Notes under the pieces: model-generated
Database searches by the model: none
Seen by the model: only the letters and a program-made list of their open reading frames with translations
What the model was told of the DNA's origin: nothing
In this document: positions 1 through 5,520 of the stretch, piece after piece
Numbering within the stretch: the stretch's first letter is position 1
How the letters are laid out: every line of letters begins with the position of its first letter
Made by a program: the position numbers and the translations under genes
NCBI GenBank assembly: GCA_043757865.1
Contig: JAYVOP010000170.1
Coordinates: 1-6,090, forward strand
DNA: 6,090 nt
Direction: 5' to 3'
From: JAGNEJ01 sp043757865
GTDB lineage: Bacteria; Verrucomicrobiota; Verrucomicrobiia; Verrucomicrobiales; V1-33

Positions 1-54
1 GGCTTTGTCGATTTCCAGCACGATGGCTTCCACTTCGTCGCCCTTCTTGAGGGT
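1..54. repeat. Terminal direct repeat, left copy
   Basis: Bases 1-54 are identical to 6037-6090. Both copies lie at the same codons of rpsA (KKGDEVEAIVLEIDKA region), and reading from one into the other continues a normal S1 sequence. This is what a closed circle or a collapsed tandem unit looks like after linear output by an assembler, with an overlap close to a k-mer length. Confidence 0.9.
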
Positions 55-549
55 TTCGGATGGGTGGTTGATCTTGCGGGTCCAGGAGAGATCGGAGACA
101 TGCACCATGCCGTCGATGCCTTCTTCCATTTCCACGAACGCACCGTAGGCGGTGAGATTGCGGACCTTGCCTTTGACCTTGGAGCCGATAGGGTAACGGG
201 AGTCGATATCGTCCCATGGATTGGTGTCCAGTTGGCGGACGCCCAAGGAGATCTTCTGCTCTTCTTTGTTGATGCCCAGCACCACGGCTTGGATGTCTTG
301 GCCCACGGTGAGCACATCCGACGGACGCGCGATGCGCTTGGTCCAGGACAGCTCGGAAACGTGGATGAGGCCTTCGACGCCTTCTTCGATTTCGGCAAAG
401 GCACCATAGGCAACCAGCTTGCTGATCTTGCCTTTGACGTGGGTGCCGGTGGGGTAACGGGCCTCGATGTTTTCCCATGGATTCTTCTGCATCTGCTTGA
501 TGCCCAGGGAAACGCGCTCTTTCTCTTTGTTGACGTCCAAGATCTGCAC
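1..549 (-). CDS. rpsA: 30S ribosomal protein S1, 5'-truncated copy running off the left edge
   Basis: Ribosomal protein S1 binds mRNA on the 30S subunit through repeated S1 (OB-fold) domains. In the minus frame ending at base 1, I read the end of one S1 domain (VQILDVNKEKERVSLGIKQ), then a full domain (HVKGKISKLVAYGAF, then EGLIHVSELSW), then most of the next (KVKGKVRNLTAYGAF, then DGMVHVSDLSW, then KKGDEVEAIVLEIDKA). By position these match domains 3 (end), 4 and 5 of the E. coli protein. Recognisable S1 begins at the GTG codon 547-549. Upstream the frame stays open for a few non-S1 codons to a TAA near 640, with no ATG, so this copy lacks domains 1-2 and most of 3. The frame continues exactly into the S1 segment at the right edge if the 54-base terminal overlap is joined. 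It may be untranslated. Confidence 0.9.
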   Translation of the reverse strand, partial: MQILDVNKEKERVSLGIKQMQKNPWENIEARYPTGTHVKGKISKLVAYGAFAEIEEGVEGLIHVSELSWTKRIARPSDVLTVGQDIQAVVLGINKEEQKISLGVRQLDTNPWDDIDSRYPIGSKVKGKVRNLTAYGAFVEMEEGIDGMVHVSDLSWTRKINHPSETLKKGDEVEAIVLEIDKA

Positions 550-575
550 CAGCAGCTGCTTCAGAGCGGCGGCTA
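550..575. other. Recombination junction between glycosyltransferase 3' end and rpsA interior
   Basis: The TAG stop of the glycosyltransferase gene occupies 573-575 and clear S1 coding sequence starts by 549, in a different frame. The roughly 25 bases between them read AALKQLL in the S1 frame and do not resemble the usual sequence before this point of an S1 domain, where a GDE-type motif is expected. That places a breakpoint in or beside this stretch. The parental sequences are not in the window, so the exact base and any microhomology cannot be fixed. Confidence 0.6.
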
Positions 576-1691
576 TAAACCATGAAATGCTTTGGCCATA
601 TCCTCGTCTAGAAAGTGATTTGAGGGCTGAAATTTGCTTTTAATGTTCCGGTTCCATTTCCAAGAAGTATTTACCTGCCGAAAATGGCGATAGCAGAAAC
701 CTTCAATGCTTGTAGGTTGAGTCATACCCGAAATATCGTGAACGCGCCACTGACAATCCTCGGGTGTTCGCGATGGGACCGTCGCCCACTTTTGGGGGCA
801 TCGGGCCTCCCCGGCATGAAGGTATTTGTGGTCTCGATGAGTTAGAGGTCGGCCATAACCTTCATCATGACAATGTATCCAACGCCCTCCAAATGTAAGA
901 TACCCTTCCAAACTTTGCTCACAGAGCGCAAAAACAGAGGAACCACCTTGTCCCAAGACTAGTTCGTCGATGTCGCAATTAAGCACGGATTGTGCTTCGG
1001 CTAGAAACCGCCAGCGTGCATGTTGTAACATTCCATATTGACAAAAATCGGAATCCCAGATGTTCGCTGCGCCACCCGTAGGACCATATGGAAAATCCCA
1101 AGCCACCACTACCGCCACTTGGACTCCTGGCACGGAGGCCAGTGTTTCCAAAAGTTGTTCCCTCAAATACTTGGTGCTGCCGTTGTCATGGAGCAGGACC
1201 GCATCCGCCCCATGATGAATAACGTGAAATAGCGCCCAGTCGTAGATCCACTGTAATTCATTGTCTTTGGATTTAGTCATTAATACCCGTTTTCCAGAGA
1301 ACCAAGCCGAAAAATTCGCGCCAATTTCCAAACTTAGTTCATATCCTTGCCCCTCAAGTGTGAGTGCATCCAGCGCACCCATAGTCTCGATGTCGATCCA
1401 AAACTCCATGCAGCGATCCAGTTCCACCAATAAATTTGGCGCGTTTAGCCCAGACGCTTTGAAAAAAGACTGCTGCTCCGCGAGCGCCGATTTCAAATTT
1501 AGCAGAGGTGGTCCCACGCAGACCGCCATGGAGCCATCAGGGCTTTTGAACACGTCATAGAAGAGTGTTTCATCGTCAAATTTATCCGCATAGTCCCCTG
1601 GCTGTTGATGCGCTGGACGGGTGGTTCTTCGCAAGCCCAATGAGGAATCTGCGCTTAGTTTGCACGGTGTTGGATAGACAAGGTGCTTCAC
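573..1691 (-). CDS. Glycosyltransferase, GT92 / GT2_4-like (372 aa)
   Basis: Likely an inverting, GT-A-fold sugar transferase working in the cytoplasm on a cell-surface glycan; donor and acceptor are unknown. Visible motifs: WALFHVIHHGAD (152-163) followed by HDNGST (168-173), matching the 'H..hG.d...l.dN.S' signature of GT92 and PF13704-type enzymes; QH.R (223-226) leading to the DxD-like CDIDE (239-243); and C-terminal RHF (335-337) and NTSWKWNR (341-348), also typical. There is no signal peptide or membrane segment. The start is GTG (1689-1691), chosen because it overlaps the TGA stop of the gene in front by 4 bases (GTGA), a sign of translational coupling; I see no good Shine-Dalgarno. 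The first 50 or so residues look unrelated to the domain. Its stop lies directly at the rpsA junction, so the native 3' end may be lost. Family assignment is from motif memory. Confidence 0.82.
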   Translation of the reverse strand: MKHLVYPTPCKLSADSSLGLRRTTRPAHQQPGDYADKFDDETLFYDVFKSPDGSMAVCVGPPLLNLKSALAEQQSFFKASGLNAPNLLVELDRCMEFWIDIETMGALDALTLEGQGYELSLEIGANFSAWFSGKRVLMTKSKDNELQWIYDWALFHVIHHGADAVLLHDNGSTKYLREQLLETLASVPGVQVAVVVAWDFPYGPTGGAANIWDSDFCQYGMLQHARWRFLAEAQSVLNCDIDELVLGQGGSSVFALCEQSLEGYLTFGGRWIHCHDEGYGRPLTHRDHKYLHAGEARCPQKWATVPSRTPEDCQWRVHDISGMTQPTSIEGFCYRHFRQVNTSWKWNRNIKSKFQPSNHFLDEDMAKAFHGL

Positions 1692-2395
1692 TGATCGAGA
1701 TTTTGAAAATTTGGGAAAGCACGTTCCATGGCTTCCAATAGTCCCGTCACAGGATCGGCGTTAAATTGGTTTCCGCACTGATCGTAAGCGCTATACACAT
1801 ATTCTTGGGCGTTGCTAAAGCCTTGGCGTTGCCATGCAAGATTAGGAAACGCAGCGTAAGTGGGGATGTCCGTCTGCAACTCTGCGATCGCTTGATCATT
1901 CGCCATCGTGGCCAAAAAGGAGATCCTTTCTGGATGCGCTAACGCTTTGCGCACAGCGCGGAAGTATTTGGCATGAACCGCCACCGCGTGCATGTCCACG
2001 GCCCGGGTGCAGCGGACTATGCCTGGACCATGAATGTCAGGCCTGCTAACGTGCTGACAACCCAAATAGAATATCCCCCAATCTCTAGGGAGTTTGATTT
2101 CCTCCAACCGTTTTTTGAATTCAGGATGGAATACCACGTCATCCTCTAAGATTAAGACACTTTCAGCACCACGTCTCTCGGCCTCCCGGATCAATAGCCG
2201 CAGGCTAGTAGCCAACGCACACCAGCCTGGTTTGCTGAATTTCCCGGTTCGTTTAAGCCAACGGGCATCTACAGCAGGGAACCGTTCCGCATCGAATCCA
2301 TGAGTATAGAACTCTATTTCTAAGTCCGCCCTTCTGTCCTCCCGGAAGCCTAAGTTGATATATAATCGTAGTGGAAAAGTCGTCTCAAAATTCAT
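1688..2395 (-). CDS. GT25-like glycosyltransferase (LPS biosynthesis type, 235 aa)
   Basis: Resembles family 25 glycosyltransferases, the LOS/LPS galactosyltransferase type. Order of motifs: YINL (12-15) and RED+R (18-21) near the N-terminus, the usual 'INL..R.DR' nucleotide-sugar site; PGWCALATSL (56-65), equivalent to the 'G..GC..SH' segment; the acidic metal-binding LEDDVVF (83-89); then VDMHAVAVHAKYF (133-145), the 'a.Y.is..ga' region, and ANDQA (165-169). Length fits the family. It lies 18 bases behind the GT8-like gene and overlaps the next gene by 4 bases, so the three are probably one transcript. ATG at 2393-2395 is the only start that keeps the N-terminal motif; no clear Shine-Dalgarno is seen. 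Sugar specificity cannot be told from sequence. No export signal, so it acts on cytoplasmic precursors. Confidence 0.85.
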   Translation of the reverse strand: MNFETTFPLRLYINLGFREDRRADLEIEFYTHGFDAERFPAVDARWLKRTGKFSKPGWCALATSLRLLIREAERRGAESVLILEDDVVFHPEFKKRLEEIKLPRDWGIFYLGCQHVSRPDIHGPGIVRCTRAVDMHAVAVHAKYFRAVRKALAHPERISFLATMANDQAIAELQTDIPTYAAFPNLAWQRQGFSNAQEYVYSAYDQCGNQFNADPVTGLLEAMERAFPNFQNLDQ

Positions 2396-2413
2396 ATACT
2401 ATTGGCCCGGGCG

Positions 2414-3214
2414 TTAGGGTTCAAACAAGTCGATCATGCCAGCATCGCCCCGATACAGGAAGCGCTGCACGAAGATGCCATATAGAAATTGCAGTTTTTT
2501 TTCAGGGCTGTTAAGTTGCTCTCCAGTGGCTGCATGGAGTAAGGCAGCCGTCATGTAGCTTCGCCAGTGGGGGTTGTGAAGAAGAGGGAATTGGATTTCG
2601 CCCCGTTCAAAGGCCCGCCGCCGCCAACCATATTTCGGAGCATCAATAATCAAACGATTTAAAGCCGCTTGGTCTTTACCCCATGCAGTGCGCCCCGGTT
2701 CTGGCAGGCATTGGGCGATCTCACCCCATTTGCGGACGATCTCCCGACATTTGGAACCACGGAAACCTACCGTGCCACCGTTTGCCCCGTGCCTCCATTT
2801 CTCAGATTGCATCATATCATCGGTCAGAAAACAATTGTATGTCCACTGATCTACTTTGTTGGCTTCTGGCTGGTAGAAGAAGTCCCAATCTCCCGCACAA
2901 AGGTGATCTAGGTTGCGCAGCGCAAGGCAGTCGCAGTCCACATACAGGATGTGATGGTATTTTTCCACCTCTAGCTTTTCCAGCACCTTCCACTTCCACT
3001 CCATAGACTGAGCCCAACCTTCATGCGATTCGGGCAGGAAAACTTCTTCGACTCCCTGCCGTTGTGATAGAAAGATAGGCTCAGGCGTGTTCCTAAAAAT
3101 AACAATGTCTCCAGTGAAAAACGTTCTCTGTAGGCTCCCTACTAAGAGCTTCGCCATCAAAGCGTGGTTACGTTTTCCCGGGGGGTCGAATGCAAGAGTG
3201 TATAGCGAATTCAT
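2414..3214 (-). CDS. GT8-like / nucleotide-diphospho-sugar glycosyltransferase (266 aa)
   Basis: Probable retaining, metal-dependent GT-A sugar transferase. From the chosen start: N-terminal strand and helix MNSLYTLAFD with KLLVGSLQR (22-30); the DxD metal site YVDCDCLAL (91-99); GANGGTVGF (143-151); WGKDQAALN (178-186), equivalent to the 'DQ..lN' of glycogenin-type GT8 enzymes; and LLHNPHW (211-217) near the end, like the terminal 'iiHf.g..KPW' histidine motif. The open frame goes up to TTG 3302-3304 (296 aa), with an ATG at 3290-3292, but the extra residues are non-domain-like and would overlap the gene in front by about 50 bases. I therefore prefer ATG 3212-3214, leaving a 37-base gap. No start has a convincing Shine-Dalgarno. 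It is the first glycosyltransferase of the apparent operon; specificity is unknown. Confidence 0.82.
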   Translation of the reverse strand: MNSLYTLAFDPPGKRNHALMAKLLVGSLQRTFFTGDIVIFRNTPEPIFLSQRQGVEEVFLPESHEGWAQSMEWKWKVLEKLEVEKYHHILYVDCDCLALRNLDHLCAGDWDFFYQPEANKVDQWTYNCFLTDDMMQSEKWRHGANGGTVGFRGSKCREIVRKWGEIAQCLPEPGRTAWGKDQAALNRLIIDAPKYGWRRRAFERGEIQFPLLHNPHWRSYMTAALLHAATGEQLNSPEKKLQFLYGIFVQRFLYRGDAGMIDLFEP

Positions 3215-3251
3215 GGAAAACAAATGATTCAGCGGCTTAAATACTGGTTCA

Positions 3252-3971
3252 TCACTTGGATTCCTCCGCCTTAATGGAAAACAAGTGGCCATATCGTATT
3301 GCAAATTCGGGATGAGATTCTAAATTTAATTCCGTGCTGTTCTCGCCGGGCAGTATGATGTGGCCAGTTTCTGGATCACCGAAAAAAAACTTCTTTGGGT
3401 CCTTATACGTATATATAGTAGCGAAGTCGGGAGCACCTGAACCAGAAGCCAGTAGAATTGAAAATAGGGAATATTCCTTCAATCTTTTACCGCCCAAGAA
3501 GGCCAGGGCATCTGAATATATTGTCCCTTCATTTAAGTGCTCAGAGACCTCACATTTTCGGACGAGATCCTTGAATTCATTAAGCTCGAAAGCGGGAAGC
3601 GTAAACCAAGTGCAGTTTACTGAATTACCTTTTTGTAAATCATTTAAATATTTAGGAGCTTTCAGGTGCGTAATTTCCCATTGCTTTATTTTAGTTTTAG
3701 CCAATTCCAATGCCTTTCGGTGTTTTTCCAAGAAATCAGGGGTTAGTTGTTTCTTCTCTTGGGCGCTTGCTTGCTTTAATGCGTCCGCAATCTCCAACCC
3801 GTTTGTGTTTTGTGATTTACTACTCGCCACAGCATGTTTCGTAGGGAGTGCTGTGGAAACGCCAGGTAAAACATTTTCGGCAGTGCGAACGAAATGAAGA
3901 CTCCTAAGTAGTAAAAAAGCCGAAAAGGCAACAAGAATCCATAATGAAACTTTAACAGTTTTCGATTTCAT
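3252..3971 (-). CDS. Membrane-anchored hypothetical protein (239 aa)
   Basis: I do not recognise this protein. Residues 1-7 are short and basic (MKSKTVK), followed by one hydrophobic segment at about 8-23 (SLWILVAFSAFLLL); there is no lipobox cysteine, so it looks like an N-terminal inner-membrane anchor with the rest outside. Residues 30-58 are low-complexity, and 59-105 are rich in K, E, A and L and probably helical. The remainder (about 105-235) looks globular, with two cysteines (120, 140) that could pair outside the cytoplasm and a G/S-rich stretch SGSGAPD (176-182). It is the first gene of the glycosyltransferase operon, and the region is AT-richer than rpsA. ATG 3969-3971 is the start that gives a proper membrane signal; no clear Shine-Dalgarno. 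It could serve in glycan export or be a substrate, but nothing in the sequence decides this. Confidence 0.75.
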   Translation of the reverse strand: MKSKTVKVSLWILVAFSAFLLLRSLHFVRTAENVLPGVSTALPTKHAVASSKSQNTNGLEIADALKQASAQEKKQLTPDFLEKHRKALELAKTKIKQWEITHLKAPKYLNDLQKGNSVNCTWFTLPAFELNEFKDLVRKCEVSEHLNEGTIYSDALAFLGGKRLKEYSLFSILLASGSGAPDFATIYTYKDPKKFFFGDPETGHIILPGENSTELNLESHPEFAIRYGHLFSIKAEESK

Positions 3972-3997
3972 TTCGAACTATTTTTTCAAATTAAACA

Positions 3998-4010
3998 AAC
4001 GTTACACGTT
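3998..4010. promoter_or_regulatory. Short inverted repeat upstream of the operon (aacgt-N3-acgtt)
   Basis: Perfect 5-bp half-sites separated by three bases, lying 27-39 bases upstream of the start of the 239-aa gene, in the place of a promoter or operator. The only promoter-like pair on the minus strand here is a TTGCCA with a poor -10 (TTAATT), 17 bases apart, overlapping this repeat. Operator role is a guess; short palindromes occur by chance. Confidence 0.2.
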
Positions 4011-4058
4011 CTGGCAATGTCTAGCCATCATTCAACGGGTTGCTTAGTCATTGCCAAT

Positions 4059-4087
4059 GTGTGGTGCCTTTAATAAAGGCACCACAC
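4059..4087 (-). terminator. Perfect 13-bp hairpin downstream of the small exported-protein gene
   Basis: The stem gtgtggtgccttt (4059-4071) pairs fully with aaaggcaccacac (4075-4087) across a three-base loop. It starts 36 bases beyond the stop codon of the small exported-protein gene and lies before the next gene, where a terminator or 3' mRNA-stabilising hairpin is expected. There is no T-run on either side, so intrinsic termination is uncertain. A second, weaker inverted repeat (tggcaatg 4012-4019, cattgcca 4049-4056) lies just beyond it. Confidence 0.55.
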
Positions 4088-4122
4088 TCAGCGATTTGCC
4101 ATTTATAAAATTCAAATTATCC

Positions 4123-4452
4123 TTAGTCTTTGATCACGTAAACGGTGCTAGCAGCCAATGTAACTACACCTGTGTTTGCGTTTGTGCTAAAGCTGCCACC
4201 TATTATATCGTCTTTTTTCGCTGATTTAGCCGCTTCAACCTGAACAGCCGTTCCACCTGACAGCTTGCTAATGCAGTTCGCTTTGGATGTGCCAGTGACG
4301 GCAGTCGCAACCACGTATTTTGTAGCGTTATGCAGCGATTTTTCTTCGTAGTATTCTCCATCTGCTTTTGCGGACAACTTCAGGCTATCCATAACGACCA
4401 AGGTGGCTACCGTTCCGGCCCCCAATTTCTTGAGGAAGGCACGCTTACCCAA
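4123..4452 (-). CDS. Small exported hypothetical protein, body of a gene split by a poly-G frameshift
   Basis: Function not recognised. The frame from TTG 4450-4452 gives 109 aa: GKRAFLKKLGAG (2-13), a hydrophobic stretch (GTVATLVVM), then SAKA at 27-30, an A-x-A signal peptidase I site before DGEYYEE. The KR.FLKKLGAG pattern resembles a twin-arginine signal, but with KR instead of RR. The mature part of about 79 aa is rich in A, S, T, K and V, with strand-like segments (TGVVTLAASTVYVI near the end) and a single cysteine (60). TTG is probably not the true start: the frame is open 5' up to the G9 tract at 4502-4510, and removing one G joins it to ATG 4541-4543, giving 139 aa with an Asn/Ser/Thr-rich N-terminus. 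Either the gene switches phase, or the run is miscounted. It is likely a separate transcript from the operon behind it. Confidence 0.6.
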   Translation of the reverse strand: MGKRAFLKKLGAGTVATLVVMDSLKLSAKADGEYYEEKSLHNATKYVVATAVTGTSKANCISKLSGGTAVQVEAAKSAKKDDIIGGSFSTNANTGVVTLAASTVYVIKD

Positions 4453-4480
4453 ATTAGAATTCCACAGTAGTCCGTCAGAA

Positions 4481-4543
4481 TTACGAGAAGCAGAAGTTGA
4501 GCCCCCCCCCGTTTGTGTTAGTGCTATTTGAATTTGATTTCAT
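4481..4543 (-). other. Out-of-frame ATG leader of the small exported-protein gene
   Basis: ATG at 4541-4543 opens a 20-codon frame (MKSNSNSTNTN, three Gly from the G-run, then LNFCFS and TAA 4481-4483). With eight instead of nine G it would continue as GGGSTSASRNS into the frame of the gene body, so this is best read as the 5' end of that gene, interrupted at the homopolymer. The Asn/Ser/Thr-rich composition matches the downstream N-terminal extension (SRNSDG, WNSN), which supports the two halves belonging together. Confidence 0.55.
4502..4510. repeat. C9 (minus strand G9) homopolymer inside a coding start
   Basis: Nine consecutive C on the given strand, read as G on the coding strand, 33 bases inside the gene that begins at ATG 4543. 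Length 9 puts the start and the body of the gene in different frames; length 8 or 11 would join them. Poly-G tracts of this length are classic slipped-strand sites, and also common sequencing and assembly errors. Confidence 0.75.
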
Positions 4544-4551
4544 AAACCTTA

Positions 4552-4580
4552 AGAATATTCAATTTATCAGTCAGCGTCAA
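4552..4580 (-). promoter_or_regulatory. Sigma70-type promoter of the small exported-protein gene
   Basis: On the minus strand, TTGACG (4575-4580; 5 of 6 to consensus) and TATTCT (4552-4557; 4 of 6) are separated by exactly 17 bases. Transcription would start near 4545, only two or three bases before ATG 4543, giving an almost leaderless mRNA. The AAGG just upstream of that ATG would then not be transcribed as a ribosome site. No experimental support. Confidence 0.45.
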
Positions 4581-4623
4581 TAACAATCGCAAATTTCTGA
4601 AGTAATTTTCCGCGCAGGATTGG

Positions 4624-4787
4624 GGAGGGCTTCGAAGGCGGCGGTTTGAAAGGCCCTGCTGCGCATCGCGTTTGAGTTGCCAAACCTTCATCGGGTCGTA
4701 GCTGGCGGCTTTGATGGATGGAGAGCCCCCAATGCAATTAGGCGTTCCACTTTAATGACGCGGGCTTCCACTTCTTGGCCCACTTTG
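4624..4787 (-). pseudogene. rpsA: Decayed fragment of the rpsA 3' end
   Basis: A second, degenerate copy of the last part of rpsA, in the same orientation as the good copy. Exact blocks: 4624-4647 equals 5694-5717; 4695-4718 equals 5737-5760; 4741-4753 equals 5772-5784; 4755-4780 equals 5795-5820. Between the blocks are insertions of about 20 and several shorter lengths and a deletion of about 10 bases, so the S1 frame is destroyed. It covers only the end of the last S1 domain (KVGQEVEARVIK) to FEALRPS in the tail; the final residues and stop are absent. It abuts the stop of the small ORF behind the zeta toxin. Length is 164 bases against 134 in the intact copy. It shows an old rpsA duplication or rearrangement, now without coding function. 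Confidence 0.88.
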
Positions 4788-4949
4788 CTAGTGGCGCGAG
4801 GCCACAGCAATCAAAGGTAAGCCCCAGCGCTTATTTTCTGCCGCTACTTGTTTGGCTACTTTCTTCATGGCGGCGGAAGCGGTTTTTGCTAGAGGGGAAA
4901 CAGGTTTCAACAGCGGTCGTTTAGAAGAGGTGAGATTTGGCTTTTTCAT
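4788..4949 (-). CDS. Small basic ORF overlapping the toxin 3' end; candidate antitoxin, possibly truncated
   Basis: A 53-codon frame starting at ATG 4947-4949, inside the end of the toxin gene (29-base overlap, different frame), and ending at TAG 4788-4790. It is Lys/Ala-rich; the second half, MKKVAKQVAAENKRWGLPLIAVAS, is a predicted helix followed by a strand. The pattern 'A..EN+R.G.P' resembles, from memory, small proteins coded next to COG4185-type zeta toxins, which usually continue into a 'dGk.v' tail missing here. The last residues (SRH) and stop coincide with the start of the decayed rpsA fragment, so the C-terminus may have been replaced. The overlap suggests translational coupling to the toxin. 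An unrelated chance frame remains possible, but the composition looks coding. Confidence 0.5.
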   Translation of the reverse strand: MKKPNLTSSKRPLLKPVSPLAKTASAAMKKVAKQVAAENKRWGLPLIAVASRH

Positions 4950-5499
4950 AGGTTGCCAGGTCGTAAATGGTGGTGATTTCTAGTGCCCATTCTGCTATCA
5001 GTTTCGGGGTTTGCAAGCTGGCATTGTAGAGCAGGGCGGTGTGGGCCAGGGGACGATAGACTTGGAAAAAATGGCTGAGACTTGGGTTGAAACGGCGTTT
5101 CAAGTCGGCTAGTGGAACGTTGTGGCCACCTTTGATGACGCGTTCTTTAACGCGGCGGATGGAATGCTGCAGGCGCTCTAAATAGAGGTAGCAAAGGGTG
5201 ATTTGATAGCCTTGCTGCTTGGCTGTTCGCAACATGGTGGCGTAGGTGCGTCCGCTTAAGGTCGTTTCAAAGCCAAAGTTCAGGCGTTGTTGCGCTAATT
5301 CTTTCCAACGGCACAATAGCAGACGGGATGCCCGGAAGGCGGCGGCTGGTGGGTCGAGCGGGGAGAGTCCCGCTGCGATGGAATCCGCATTGAGGAATTC
5401 CTTGATGTTTACGGCTGGCAGAAAATGACGCGCAAAGGACGTCTTGCCGGCTCCGTTCGGTCCAGCGATGACGTAAATTTGCGGTGGTGATGGGTTCAT
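4921..5499 (-). CDS. Zeta-toxin family P-loop kinase (COG4185-like, 192 aa)
   Basis: P-loop protein of the zeta toxin/UDP-GlcNAc kinase superfamily. Classical zeta and PezT toxins phosphorylate UDP-N-acetylglucosamine and block peptidoglycan synthesis; this more distant branch is often just called a predicted ATPase, so the substrate is uncertain. Visible: Walker A GPNGAGKT (13-20); FLNADSIAAGLSP (35-47), where D39 occupies the place of the catalytic aspartate; FETTLSG (77-83); YLYL (104-107); and the arginine-rich RVKERVIKGGHNVP...RRF (116-137), with residues expected to bind phosphate. The protein looks full length and undamaged. ATG 5497-5499 follows a GAGGTG Shine-Dalgarno-like box at a long spacing of 15 bases. 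It lies 114 bases behind rpsA, with a terminator between them, and overlaps a small ORF that may be its partner. No antitoxin gene precedes it. Confidence 0.88.
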   Translation of the reverse strand: MNPSPPQIYVIAGPNGAGKTSFARHFLPAVNIKEFLNADSIAAGLSPLDPPAAAFRASRLLLCRWKELAQQRLNFGFETTLSGRTYATMLRTAKQQGYQITLCYLYLERLQHSIRRVKERVIKGGHNVPLADLKRRFNPSLSHFFQVYRPLAHTALLYNASLQTPKLIAEWALEITTIYDLATYEKAKSHLF

Positions 5500-5520
5500 T
5501 TAATTTTGGTTACTCACCTC

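Noticed and set aside
64..585. Long plus-strand open frame (173 aa) at the left end
   Set aside because: It is the antisense shadow of rpsA; its repeated DLAFD/GVTG pattern is the mirror of the S1 domain repeats, while the minus frame gives unmistakable S1 protein.
1261..1560. Plus-strand 99-aa frame inside the GT92-like gene
   Set aside because: It is an antisense shadow with no recognisable motif; the minus frame carries the glycosyltransferase signatures.
3214..3304. N-terminal 30-residue extension of the GT8-like enzyme (TTG or ATG starts)
   Set aside because: It would overlap the gene in front by about 40-50 bases and adds residues unlike a glycosyltransferase N-terminus; the inner ATG fits the family start.
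3334..3897. Plus-strand open frame of 187 aa
   Set aside because: It is antisense to the 239-aa membrane protein, with no coherent domains, a poor start context and a composition typical of shadow frames.
4624..4787. Attachment site (attL/attR) of an integrative element in rpsA
   Set aside because: The direct repeat with 5694-5827 is long and interrupted by indels, not a short exact core, and no integrase is present. It fits an old duplication better.
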